A DNA stretch of 64,000 nt from an uncultured Bacteroidia bacterium. Its GTDB lineage: Bacteria; Bacteroidota; Bacteroidia; Bacteroidales; CAJPTX01. Under the pieces are notes generated by a model. The model had not been told where the DNA came from and made no database searches. It worked only from the letters and a program-made list of their open reading frames with translations. This document shows, one piece after another, positions 52,370 to 60,846 of this stretch. The stretch covers positions 1-64,000 of the forward strand of contig CALHSW010000050.1 of NCBI GenBank assembly GCA_938038735.1. Direction: 5' to 3'. Positions within the stretch are counted from its first letter, which is position 1. Every line of letters starts with the position of its first letter. The position numbers were made by a program, and so were the translations under genes.

Positions 52370-53623
52370 ATGTCATATCTATTCACGTCGGAAAGCGTTT
52401 CGGAGGGGCATCCCGACAAGGTTGCCGATCAAATATCTGATGCCCTGTTAGATGAGTTTTTACGTAGAGATCCGCAGTCGAAGGTGGCGTGCGAGACCCT
52501 CGTAACAACGGGTCTAGTTGTCCTCAGCGGAGAGATTAGGACTGAGGGATACGTAGATGTTCAGCGCGTGGCGCGGGAGGTGGTAAACCGTATTGGGTAT
52601 AACAAGGCTGATTACATGTTCGATGGGGGCAGCTGCGGCGTGCTCTCAGCGATAGAAGAGCAGTCGCCTGATATTTTTCGGGGCGTTGCCCGAGAGGAGC
52701 CGGTTGAGCAGGGGGCTGGCGACCAGGGGATGATGTTCGGCTACGCGACGAGAGAAACTCACGACTACATGCCGTTGCCCATTGAGCTGTCGCACATCGC
52801 GATGCTTGAACTCTCAAAGATACGCAAAGAGGGCAAGGAGATGCGCTACTTGCGTCCCGATGCCAAGAGCCAGTTTACGCTTGAATACGATGACAGCGGC
52901 ACGGCGCAGCGTGTTCACACCATTGTCATTTCTACCCAGCATGACGAGTTCTCGAACGATGATGCGGAGATGCAAAGGGTGATCGCGGCCGACATAGAGA
53001 AGATACTTATACCCCGCATCAAGGCGAGGCTTACGCAGAGCGAGGCTGCCCTCTTCAAGGGGGATCACCGACTGCTGGTGAACCCAACGGGTAAGTTCGT
53101 TGTAGGAGGCCCGCATGGCGACACGGGCCTAACGGGGCGAAAAATCATAGTCGACACCTACGGTGGGCGTGCGGCGCACGGCGGCGGTGCCTTCTCGGGC
53201 AAGGATCCCTCCAAGGTGGATAGAAGCGCATGCTACGCGGCCCGGCACATGGCAAAGAACCTTGTGGCGGCAGGCGTTGCCGACGAGGTGGAGGTGGAGG
53301 TAGCCTACGCTATCGGCGTGGCGGAGCCTGTGAGTTTAAACGTCAATACCCATGGCTCCTCTCACCTATCAATTACTGATGGGGAAATCGCGCGTAAGGC
53401 GGCGGAGCTGTTTGATATGCGGCCGGCGGCCATTATTCAACGTTTCGGGATGCTATACCCCATTTACTTCCCAACGGCAGCCTACGGCCACTTCGGGCGC
53501 GACCCGTACAGGGCAAAGGTGCAGTTGCTCTATAATGGTGTTGAGTCGGAGAAAGAGGTGGACTTCTTTGCGTGGGAGAAATTGGACTACGTGGAACGCG
53601 TGCAAATGGCTTTCGGGCTGTAA
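52370..53623 (+). CDS. metK: S-adenosylmethionine synthase
   Basis: Makes S-adenosylmethionine from methionine and ATP. The 417 residues show FTSESVSEGHPDKVADQISDA at the N terminus, the hexapeptide GAGDQG (DQGMMFGYA), the P-loop-like GGAFSGKDPSKVDRSA and GPHGDTGLTGRKIIVDTYGG. Length and motifs are standard. It stands alone, with its own promoter. Through SAM it supports CheR and general methylation. Confidence 0.97.
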   Translation: MSYLFTSESVSEGHPDKVADQISDALLDEFLRRDPQSKVACETLVTTGLVVLSGEIRTEGYVDVQRVAREVVNRIGYNKADYMFDGGSCGVLSAIEEQSPDIFRGVAREEPVEQGAGDQGMMFGYATRETHDYMPLPIELSHIAMLELSKIRKEGKEMRYLRPDAKSQFTLEYDDSGTAQRVHTIVISTQHDEFSNDDAEMQRVIAADIEKILIPRIKARLTQSEAALFKGDHRLLVNPTGKFVVGGPHGDTGLTGRKIIVDTYGGRAAHGGGAFSGKDPSKVDRSACYAARHMAKNLVAAGVADEVEVEVAYAIGVAEPVSLNVNTHGSSHLSITDGEIARKAAELFDMRPAAIIQRFGMLYPIYFPTAAYGHFGRDPYRAKVQLLYNGVESEKEVDFFAWEKLDYVERVQMAFGL

Positions 53624-53717
53624 GTCCCATGCGGTTCGTGGTAGCAAAGAAATAGGGATTTAGACTTGACGTAGGGCTCGTTGATTGCGGGGGAGGAGCG
53701 TCAGAAAACGATAGAGT

Positions 53718-54980
53718 ATGAGCGATCGTGTTAAAGTAAACGTACAATCGGAGATAGGAAAGCTTCGGGGCGTGATACTACATACGCCGGGGGTGGAGGT
53801 GGAGCGCATGAGTCCCACCAATGCGCATAGGGCGCTGTATAGCGACATCTTGAGTCGTGAGATTGTGCAGCGGGAGTACAGCCACTTCAAGGGAACGCTG
53901 GAGAAGGTGACAAAGGTCTACGAGGTGGAGACCCTACTCGCGGAGGCCCTTGCGAAAGCGGAGGCAAGGAAAGCTGTTGTGGATGCGCTTTGCCCCGCGA
54001 GCTACCCCGAGCTGCATGAGGAACTGCTCTGCGAGCAGCCATCGAAACTGGCGAAAGTGCTGATAGAGGGGGTGCCGCTCCCGCGCACCACGTTGACAGA
54101 CTACTTGCGGGAGGAGCGCTACGCCATCCCGCCGCTGTACAACCTGTTCTTCACCCGAGATGCGTCCATGTCCATATTCAACCACGTTCTGCTTGGCCAT
54201 ATGGCGAGCCCGGTGCGCTATGGGGAGATAGCCGTGATGAAGGCCATTTTTGAGCATTCCGATAGCGTAGGGGCTGACGTGCTTAACCCGGAGAACAGTG
54301 CTAACGCCTCAAAGATACGTATAGAGGGCGGAGATGTGCACGTGGTGCGAGAGGATGTGCTGATGATAGGGCAGGGGGTGCGGAGCAGCTCGCAGGGGGT
54401 GGATTTCCTCGTGGAGGAACTCGTGCGCCTGGGGTTGGACAAACCGTTGCATGTGCTTGTGCAGGAGCTGCCGGAGGCTCCAGAGTCGTTCATCCATCTC
54501 GATATGGTCTTCACGATACTTGACAAGGATGCATGCATGGCGTACGCACCGGTCATTCTTGAGTCGCCACAGTACCGCACGTTCCACATGGAGGTGCAGC
54601 CGGGCGGGTCAACGCGCATATGGCAGGAGACAGACTTGGTGGCTGCGCTAAATGGATTGGGTATCCCAGTGGAGCCGATCATCTGCGGCGGGCGTGAGGA
54701 TCGGTGGACGCAGGACAGAGAGCAATGGCATAGCGGGGCCAATTTCGTTGCGTTTGCCCCGGGACAGCTGATAGGCTACGCACGTAATGAGCGTACGATA
54801 GAGGAGCTTTCAAAAAATGGATTCGTAGTGCTGCGGGCGGAAGACGTATCGTTGGGGAAGGCGTTGGTGCCTGCCAAGGGGCGGTGCGTGGTGACCCTGA
54901 CGGGGAGCGAGCTGCCGCGCGGCGGCGGCGGCGGTCGCTGCATGACCATGCCCGTGCTGCGAGACGCAGTGGATTGGTAA
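53718..54980 (+). CDS. arcA: Arginine deiminase
   Basis: Converts arginine to citrulline and ammonia, the first step of the arginine deiminase pathway. The 420 residues begin VQSEIGKLRGVILHTPG, contain FTRDAS and IEGGDVHVV, and the late MVFTILDKDACMAY. The C terminus has GGGGGRCMTMPV with the nucleophilic cysteine near residue 408. All guanidino-modifying enzyme motifs are present. It is followed by a terminator. Its pathway partners arcC and the carbamoyltransferase lie about 6 kb further on and are not in the same operon. Confidence 0.95.
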   Translation: MSDRVKVNVQSEIGKLRGVILHTPGVEVERMSPTNAHRALYSDILSREIVQREYSHFKGTLEKVTKVYEVETLLAEALAKAEARKAVVDALCPASYPELHEELLCEQPSKLAKVLIEGVPLPRTTLTDYLREERYAIPPLYNLFFTRDASMSIFNHVLLGHMASPVRYGEIAVMKAIFEHSDSVGADVLNPENSANASKIRIEGGDVHVVREDVLMIGQGVRSSSQGVDFLVEELVRLGLDKPLHVLVQELPEAPESFIHLDMVFTILDKDACMAYAPVILESPQYRTFHMEVQPGGSTRIWQETDLVAALNGLGIPVEPIICGGREDRWTQDREQWHSGANFVAFAPGQLIGYARNERTIEELSKNGFVVLRAEDVSLGKALVPAKGRCVVTLTGSELPRGGGGGRCMTMPVLRDAVDW

Positions 54981-55000
54981 TAGGGCGAGAACAATGTGAA

Positions 55001-55037
55001 GCTGGCGGGATGTGTTACCATCCCGCCAGCTTTTTTT
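55001..55037 (+). terminator. Rho-independent terminator after arcA
   Basis: GCTGGCGGGATG (55001-55012) pairs perfectly with CATCCCGCCAGC (55019-55030) around TGTTAC, followed by seven T residues. Confidence 0.92.
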
Positions 55038-55111
55038 GTGCATGGAGTGGAGAGCGCGACACGTGCAGCTCTCTAGATGCGTTGCGAAAAGGGTCAATCC
55101 TAAAAAAATAG

Positions 55112-55119
55112 TAACTTTG
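55112..55119 (+). promoter_or_regulatory. -7 promoter element for the phosphohexomutase gene
   Basis: TAACTTTG matches TAnnTTTG and lies 25 bases before the ATG at 55144. This supports that start over the long upstream open frame, which would run through the arcA terminator. AGAAGGAAGG follows as a ribosome-binding region. Confidence 0.55.
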
Positions 55120-55143
55120 CCTTCCGTAAAAGAAGGAAGGGAT

Positions 55144-56529
55144 ATGACACTCATAGCCTCTATATCAGGAATTCGGGGAACTATTGGTGGGAAGCCTAAC
55201 GAGGGGCTCTCGCCATTTTCGGTGGTACGTTTTACGGCGGCGTATGCCTTTTGGCTGCGCGGGCGTTGCGGGCGTACGGACGCAAAGGTAGTGGTGGGGC
55301 GCGATGCGCGTATATCGGGCACCATGGTGAGCCAGGCGGTCTCCGCCACGCTGCAGGGGTGCGGAATTAGCGTGTTGGATATAGGGTACGCCACCACGCC
55401 AACGGTGGAGATGGCGGTTACCCACCTGCAAGCCCAGGGCGGTATCATCATTACGGCCAGCCACAACGGGCGGGAGTGGAACGCCCTGAAGCTACTCAAC
55501 GAGCAGGGCGAGTTCCTTTCGGCAGCCGATGGGGAGTCGATACTCAAGTCGGGCATCGACGACAGCTATATATTCCCGCCTGTCGATGAGATAGGCTCCT
55601 ACAACCAGGTGGAAGGAGCGTTGGAACATCACATTGATTCCATTTTGAAGCTCCCGCTGGTGGATGCCGAGGCGATACGCAATGCCAAGTTCAAGGTGGG
55701 GTACGATGCGATCAATTCGGTGGGAGCGTTGGCGTTGCCCAGGCTGTTGGAGCGTTTAGGCGTGGAGAGCTATGTGGGTATCAATACGGAGCTTACGGGC
55801 GATTTCGCCCACACCCCAGAACCCTTGCCGGAGAACCTCACCTCGCTCAGCGAGCTGGTGCCGGAGCACGGGCTAGATGTTGGGTTTGCGGTTGATCCTG
55901 ACGTTGACAGGCTGGCGATAATATGTGAGGACGGGGCGATGTTTGGGGAGGAGTACACCCTCGTCTCCGTGGCTGATTACGTGCTGTCGCGCCAGCCGGG
56001 CAATACGGTGTCGAACCTATCGAGCACCTCAGCGCTGCGCGACGTTACGGCCGTGCGGGGCGCAGCCTACTACGCTGCCCCAGTGGGGGAGGTGAACGTG
56101 GTGGCCCGCATGAAAGAGGTGAAGGCAGTGATTGGTGGGGAAGGGAACGGGGGTGTCATTTACCCAGCACTGCACTATGGGCGTGATGCGCTTGTGGGCA
56201 TTGCGCTGTTCCTTTCGCAGATGGCACGCACCCGCAAAACGCCCAGCGCGCTACGTTCGCAGTACCCATCGTACTTCATCGCGAAGAAAAAGATTTCATT
56301 GCCCGCGGGCGTGAACTCTGATGCGGTGCTGGATAAGGTGAAACGATTGTTTGCGAGCGAGCGCCTCAATACTGAGGATGGCGTGCGCATCGATATGAAA
56401 GGGGGATGGGTACACCTGCGCCGCTCCAACACAGAACCGATAGTTAGAGTGTACGCAGAGTCGGCATCGCAGGAACAGGCCGAGGAGCTGGCGCAGAGCG
56501 TGATTGACCAGGTGATGGAGATGATCTGA
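55144..56529 (+). CDS. Phosphohexomutase (phosphoglucosamine mutase GlmM-like)
   Basis: A 461-residue alpha-D-phosphohexomutase. The active-site phosphoserine is S106 in ITASHNGREWNALK, the metal loop is VDPDVDRLAI, the sugar loop is GEGNGGVIYP and the phosphate loop is RRSNTEPIVRVYAES. The N-terminal SISGIRGTIG and the GREWNALK segment are typical of the GlmM/phosphomannomutase group widespread in Bacteroidota. GlmM would make glucosamine 1-phosphate for UDP-GlcNAc, but phosphoglucomutase or phosphomannomutase activity cannot be excluded. Confidence 0.88.
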   Translation: MTLIASISGIRGTIGGKPNEGLSPFSVVRFTAAYAFWLRGRCGRTDAKVVVGRDARISGTMVSQAVSATLQGCGISVLDIGYATTPTVEMAVTHLQAQGGIIITASHNGREWNALKLLNEQGEFLSAADGESILKSGIDDSYIFPPVDEIGSYNQVEGALEHHIDSILKLPLVDAEAIRNAKFKVGYDAINSVGALALPRLLERLGVESYVGINTELTGDFAHTPEPLPENLTSLSELVPEHGLDVGFAVDPDVDRLAIICEDGAMFGEEYTLVSVADYVLSRQPGNTVSNLSSTSALRDVTAVRGAAYYAAPVGEVNVVARMKEVKAVIGGEGNGGVIYPALHYGRDALVGIALFLSQMARTRKTPSALRSQYPSYFIAKKKISLPAGVNSDAVLDKVKRLFASERLNTEDGVRIDMKGGWVHLRRSNTEPIVRVYAESASQEQAEELAQSVIDQVMEMI

Positions 56530-56575
56530 TTGGCGCGCAGTGCGTGCCGGGGGTCTTTAGAGAGGAGTTATAAAG

Positions 56576-56616
56576 AGCGCGGCCGTAGCATCAATGGTAG
56601 ATGCTACGGCCGCGCT
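56576..56616. terminator. Bidirectional terminator between convergent genes
   Basis: A perfect 17-bp stem (56576-56592 with 56600-56616) with a 7-base loop lies between the mutase (+) and fabI (-). It is G/C-rich. T-rich sequence follows on the right and A-rich sequence precedes on the left, so it can serve both strands. Confidence 0.75.
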
Positions 56617-56647
56617 TCTATTTAAGCCCTGTTTACAATAGATTACA

Positions 56648-57508
56648 CTACTGTTCAGGCTCTTCCGTGATGTCGTCAGGCGCAGTGCTCTCGAGGCTCT
56701 TGTTGTAGACCGCCATCGCGCGCCGGCTCATACCCATATTGCTAAACCCGCCATCGTGGTAGAGGTTCTGCATGGTCACCTTACGGGTGAGGTCGCTAAA
56801 GAGCGTTACGCAGTAGTTTGCGCAATCCTCTGCGTCGGCGTTACCGAGCGGCGACATGCGGTTGGCAAAGTCCATAAGGCCATCAAAGCCGCGCACGCCG
56901 CTCCCCGCCGTGGTCATGGTAGGTGACTGCGAGATGGTGTTTACCCGCACCTTTCTGTCACGGCCGTAGATGTAGCCGAAGCTCCGGGCGATGGACTCCA
57001 ACAGCGCCTTGGCGTCGGCCATGTCGTTGTAGCCGTACAGCGTGCGCTGCGACGCAATGTAGGTGAGCGCTACGACCGACCCCCACTCCTTGATGGCATC
57101 CTGCTTCCACAGTACCTGTAGCAGCTTGTGGAACGATACGGCCGAGATGTCCAGCGTCTTGTTTAGAAAATCGTAGTCAAGGTCATCGTAGGTTCTGCCG
57201 CGGCGTACGTTTAGCGACATGCCGATGGCGTGGAGGCAGAAGTCGAACTGCCCGCCGAAATGCTCCATGGTGTCACCGATTAGCGCGTTGAGGTCATCCA
57301 CGCTCGTTGCGTCGGCTGGAATAATGGGCGCGCCGATCTTTTCGCCTAGCGCGTTAATCTCACCCATCCGAATGGAGATAGGCGTGTTGGTCAGCACGAT
57401 CTCTGCGCCTTCCTCGTGGGCGTGCTCCGCCACCTTCCACGCAATCGACTGCGGGTTAAGCGCCCCGAAAATCAGTCCTTTTTTCCCTTTTAACAGGTTG
57501 TATGCCAT
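56648..57508 (-). CDS. fabI: Enoyl-[acyl-carrier-protein] reductase FabI
   Basis: Reduces enoyl-ACP in the last step of each fatty-acid elongation cycle, using NADH or NADPH. The 286 residues form a short-chain dehydrogenase fold with the FabI-type cofactor loop GALNPQSIAWKVA near the N terminus. The catalytic pair is in LYGYNDMADAKALLES (Tyr, six residues, Lys) and the product-binding loop is SQSPTMTTAGSG. A C-terminal extension of about 30 residues is acidic. It ends against the mutase gene and starts 5 bases after the recN stop (recN is upstream on this strand). Confidence 0.93.
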   Translation of the reverse strand: MAYNLLKGKKGLIFGALNPQSIAWKVAEHAHEEGAEIVLTNTPISIRMGEINALGEKIGAPIIPADATSVDDLNALIGDTMEHFGGQFDFCLHAIGMSLNVRRGRTYDDLDYDFLNKTLDISAVSFHKLLQVLWKQDAIKEWGSVVALTYIASQRTLYGYNDMADAKALLESIARSFGYIYGRDRKVRVNTISQSPTMTTAGSGVRGFDGLMDFANRMSPLGNADAEDCANYCVTLFSDLTRKVTMQNLYHDGGFSNMGMSRRAMAVYNKSLESTAPDDITEEPEQ

Positions 57509-57513
57509 TGTAT

Positions 57514-59220
57514 TTATCCTTTTGTTTGACTTTTCGTTAGTTCTGCCGATCGGTTTTTCCGCGCTTGCAGCAGCTCCTGCGCATTGGCTAGAGCCGCTTC
57601 GGTGACGGATGCCCCGCTCAGCATTTTAGCTATTTCTTCCTCGCGCTCCTGGTCTGTGAGGAGCGAAATTTGGGTTGTGGTCTGGTTGCTTCCATGCTCC
57701 TTGTACACCCTGTAGTGGTGCGAACCGCAAGAGGCGATTTGCGGGAGGTGGGTGATATTGATCACCTGCATGCGTAGGGCGAGCTCCTCCATGATGTCGC
57801 CGAGCTTACTTGCCACCTCCCCGGAGACCCCCGTGTCGATTTCATCAAAAATGATGGAGGGGAGCTGCCGACCGAGAGCCATGATGCGCTTTAGGGAGAG
57901 CATCATGCGCGACATTTCGCCGCCGCTAGCCACCTTCGCCAGCGGCTGTAGGACCCCATTTTTATTCGCAGTAAATTGAAACTCTACGCTGTCTCCGCCC
58001 TCTGCGCCCCATTCGTCCAGAGGGGCTATTTGCACTATGAAGTGCGCATGCGGCATGCCGAGCTGGCGCAGTGTGCCTTCCACCTCGTTGCCAAGCTTAT
58101 CTGTGGCCTGTAGCCTGGCTTCCCGGAGCTTTTTTCCTACCTCTTCAAGGGCCGCAAGAGCCTTGGCGCACTCCTGTTCAAGCCGCCGAATCGTGCCTTC
58201 GCTATCGTCGATAAGCTCCATTCTTGCAGTGTACTCATCCCGAAGGGCTATGAGTTCCCCAACGCTCTCCACGCGGTGCTTCTTTTCGAGGTGGTAGAGC
58301 GTGTCGAGGCGTTGCGCCACCCGTTCCGCCTCGGCGGGGTCAAACTCCATATCTTCAAACTTCACGCTGAGGTCTTTCGCAACATCTTCAAGGTCAAGCA
58401 TGGCGGCCTCGATGCGGTCAGCCGCGGCGCCGGCATCGGGGTCGGCTTCGCGGAGCCGCCCTAGCTTGTCGACAGCCTCGTGGAGCTGTAGAAGAATGTT
58501 GGTTTCGGCAGCGTCCCCCTGCAATGCAACGTAGCTCTCCCCATAGGCCGCGGCGAGCTCCTGCGCATGCGTAAGCGTTTTTTGCCGTTGCTCCAACTCC
58601 TCTTGCTCGCCCTCTTGGAGGTTTGCCGCCGTCAGCTCGCTGAGCTGGTAGGAAACGTAATCCCTATCCTCAGCTGCCTTTGCCGCCCGCTCCTTGGTTT
58701 TTTCAAGCGTCTGTTTTGCCGCTCTCCACAGGCCGTAACGATCTCGGTACGTTCGCATCACGCCATCGGTTTTGGCGTATACGTCCAGCACGTGGAGCTG
58801 AAAGTTGGCATCCTGCAGGAGCAGGTTGGCGTGCTGCGAATGGATATCCAGCACGCGTGAGGCAAAATCACGAAGCGTTTTTAAGTTGACTGGCACATCG
58901 TTAATGAATGCCCTCGATTTGCCGCTGTCGGCGAGCTGCCGCCGAACGATGGTGTGTTCCTGGTAATCAAGATTCTCCGTGGCGAAGAAATCTTCTAGTC
59001 CGTAGGGCTTTATGTCAAATTCCGCCTCCACGATGCAGGTGGCTGCGCCGTGCTGAATGGCAGTGGTATCGGCCCGTTCGCCCTGAATGAGCCCCAGGGC
59101 GCCGAGGATGATGGATTTCCCAGCCCCCGTTTCGCCCGTAATGGTGCTAAGGCCTGGAAAAAAATCCATGTCTAGGCTCTCTATCAGCGCGTAGTTGCGT
59201 ATCGTTAAATGCGTTAGCAT
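57514..59220 (-). CDS. recN: DNA repair protein RecN
   Basis: SMC-like ATPase for double-strand break repair. The 568 residues have the N-terminal Walker A ITGETGAGKSIIL, an extended coiled coil (about 150-380), the ABC signature LAKVASGGEMSRMMLSLK and Walker B PSIIFDEIDTGVSGEVA, then the late THLPQIASCGSHHYRVYK. Length is typical. It lies between the DUF4835 gene and fabI on the minus strand, an arrangement I associate with Bacteroidota. Confidence 0.95.
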   Translation of the reverse strand: MLTHLTIRNYALIESLDMDFFPGLSTITGETGAGKSIILGALGLIQGERADTTAIQHGAATCIVEAEFDIKPYGLEDFFATENLDYQEHTIVRRQLADSGKSRAFINDVPVNLKTLRDFASRVLDIHSQHANLLLQDANFQLHVLDVYAKTDGVMRTYRDRYGLWRAAKQTLEKTKERAAKAAEDRDYVSYQLSELTAANLQEGEQEELEQRQKTLTHAQELAAAYGESYVALQGDAAETNILLQLHEAVDKLGRLREADPDAGAAADRIEAAMLDLEDVAKDLSVKFEDMEFDPAEAERVAQRLDTLYHLEKKHRVESVGELIALRDEYTARMELIDDSEGTIRRLEQECAKALAALEEVGKKLREARLQATDKLGNEVEGTLRQLGMPHAHFIVQIAPLDEWGAEGGDSVEFQFTANKNGVLQPLAKVASGGEMSRMMLSLKRIMALGRQLPSIIFDEIDTGVSGEVASKLGDIMEELALRMQVINITHLPQIASCGSHHYRVYKEHGSNQTTTQISLLTDQEREEEIAKMLSGASVTEAALANAQELLQARKNRSAELTKSQTKG

Positions 59221-59253
59221 TCCCTACTTCGTTCTGTCGGTATTATTTAATAT

Positions 59254-60252
59254 CTACCTCTTCTGCCCGCTTTTCGCTATTTGCTGGTAGCGACTGCTAT
59301 TGGTGGCATCAATTTCAGAGAGTGCGTTGACTGCCTTCGATTTCTCTGAGGTTTGCGCCCCGGTGAAGATGTTGATGAGCTCATCGCGCTTCACCTCCAG
59401 GAATAGCGTCAGTGCCAACATTTCTGGGTCGGGGCGCTGGCGGTAAAGCTCCTGCAGTGCCAAAACCGCCTCCAGGACCTGCGCGCGGCCATCGGCCATT
59501 TTTTCACCCATCACGTCAAGGCCCCGGCGATGGTAGCTATAGCTGGCTCGCCGAAGCCCACGGTACTTGTCGTTAACCATGTTGTCTACAAGCCAGTAGC
59601 GATTCCTGCGTTTCCCCTCGTACGCCCTCCACCCCTTCTCTGGGGCGTTCTGCGCATTCTGCACGATTTGCTCCGCTTTTGCAAAAAATGGGGAGCCGCC
59701 GAGCGGAGAAAAAGTGTCGTAATCGTAGCCCAAAATCATGTATGCATAGAATGCTAGAATGGAGGTGAGGTTACTTATGTGGCTCGACTCGTTGAACTCC
59801 AGCTTCTGCCCCTCAATGTACTTGAATTGCAAATTCTCGTCAAGGAAATTAAGGATGGGCGTGTTGTAGGTTGTACCGTACACCGGGCGACGGGATTGCA
59901 CGGTGAGCTGGCCTTTGTACTCGTCAGACCCTAGCTGCTCCGTGAGGGTCAAAATCATGGAGCATTCGATACGTTCATCCGTAGCAAAAGTATGCGTAGT
60001 CCAAGCCGTGTTGTTTACAAATTCGTACAGCGTGCGCTGCATCTCCTCGAAGACGCTGCGGTTGGTACCCTGAATTTTCTGCGAGTTGACCTGCAGGGAA
60101 CAGTTCAATTCCTGCGAGAGCGCAGGGCTGGGCGAATACGCTAGTGTGAAGCAAATAGCCGAGATGCACAGCGTAGCAAACCGTGAAAGGGTTTGTCTAA
60201 ACGCTGCACCCCTTCTAGCTCCTTGAAGCGTATATGTTTCAACCAAATGCAT
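59254..60252 (-). CDS. DUF4835 family protein (PorD-type, T9SS-associated)
   Basis: A 332-residue exported protein found next to recN in many Bacteroidota. The N terminus carries a basic stretch and a hydrophobic signal (FATLCISAICFTLAYSPSPALS/Q), after which the mature chain begins with ELNCSLQVNSQKIQGTNRSVF, the family hallmark. NNTAWTTHTFATDERIECSM and ILGYDYDTFSPLGGSPFF are further conserved blocks. The family is named PorD in some annotations because of a link to type IX secretion. I recall this from family naming and cannot show a function. In-frame starts inside the first 15 residues are possible. Confidence 0.85.
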   Translation of the reverse strand: MHLVETYTLQGARRGAAFRQTLSRFATLCISAICFTLAYSPSPALSQELNCSLQVNSQKIQGTNRSVFEEMQRTLYEFVNNTAWTTHTFATDERIECSMILTLTEQLGSDEYKGQLTVQSRRPVYGTTYNTPILNFLDENLQFKYIEGQKLEFNESSHISNLTSILAFYAYMILGYDYDTFSPLGGSPFFAKAEQIVQNAQNAPEKGWRAYEGKRRNRYWLVDNMVNDKYRGLRRASYSYHRRGLDVMGEKMADGRAQVLEAVLALQELYRQRPDPEMLALTLFLEVKRDELINIFTGAQTSEKSKAVNALSEIDATNSSRYQQIAKSGQKR

Positions 60253-60450
60253 GCCGCGAAGGTAGCCAATATTGCTTGATTTTTTGAGAAGGGTGCGCCA
60301 AGCCGCCCCTACAAGCGGAAATAAATGGCATTGCGTTGCGGTGAAATTTTACCCCGAGCGTTGCTTCCTATGGATTCAAGGTCATCCGATGGAACACCGA
60401 GTCGCCTATTCATCTCCATTTCATCGCCATTCAGCTTGGGTCAAACACGC

Positions 60451-60510
60451 ACCCCCTTCGCATCAAATTCGGATTTCTCCGGAGAAATCCGAATTTGATG
60501 CGAAGGGGGT
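60451..60510. repeat. Perfect intergenic palindrome, copy 3 (60 bp)
   Basis: The 30-bp arms (60451-60480 and 60481-60510) are exact reverse complements with no spacer, extending the shared 48-bp core by ACCCCC/GGGGGT. The next outer bases (C and A) no longer pair. This is the longest of the three copies and lies between divergent genes, so it is not simply a terminator of one gene. Confidence 0.95.
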
Positions 60511-60630
60511 ACCTATTTGGTGGCTAGATGGTAGAGGCCAGCTTTTACGTTGCAGCCCCTCTGCCACGAGGCGTATCCACTAGCCACGGATTAGCAATTG
60601 CAGTCCATAGTGTAGGCTGCGCCGTGCTGT

Positions 60631-60751
60631 CCCTTTTGCCCCTTGAATCAAAGGGGCTAGCCATATGGAACGCCCCAAAATAGAATCTATATTCCTCCTG
60701 TTGAATGCGTATTCAAAATGGGTGGTAAGTGTGCCGCAAGGGGCAAAAGGG
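60631..60751. repeat. Inverted repeat pair, possible small non-autonomous element
   Basis: CCCTTTTGCCCCTTG (60631-60645) is the exact reverse complement of 60737-60751. The 91 bp between contain no coding frame. A short inner hairpin, CCCCTT/AAGGGG, lies at the left end. No target duplication was found, so a MITE-like origin is only a guess. Confidence 0.6.
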
Positions 60752-60810
60752 AGGGGTGATGGGGGTGGGAGGCTGCCGTGCTAAGGGGTGGCAATCTCAA
60801 AAATTGTCAT

Positions 60811-60818
60811 TATATTTG
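60811..60818 (+). promoter_or_regulatory. -7 promoter element for arcC
   Basis: TATATTTG matches TAnnTTTG, 29 bases before the arcC start at 60847. No -33 TTG at the expected distance. Confidence 0.5.
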
Positions 60819-60846
60819 CCAAAATTTGAATGGAGAAACGTTGAGT

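Larger units (their letters stand above)
60253..60846. other. Divergent intergenic region with repeats
   Basis: About 590 bp between the minus-strand DUF4835 gene and arcC. It holds the 60-bp palindrome (60451-60510), a 15-bp inverted repeat pair (60631-60645 and 60737-60751) and the arcC promoter element (60811). A 103-codon frame at 60272-60583 passes through the palindrome and is not credible. I found no gene. Confidence 0.6.

Noticed and set aside
55012..55143. N-terminal extension of the phosphohexomutase gene
   Set aside because: It passes through the arcA terminator and the promoter element. The family start matches 55144.
60272..60583. 103-codon frame spanning palindrome copy 3
   Set aside because: The palindrome has no stop in several frames, which creates chance frames on both strands at each copy (also near 33955-34463). 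No other coding signal.
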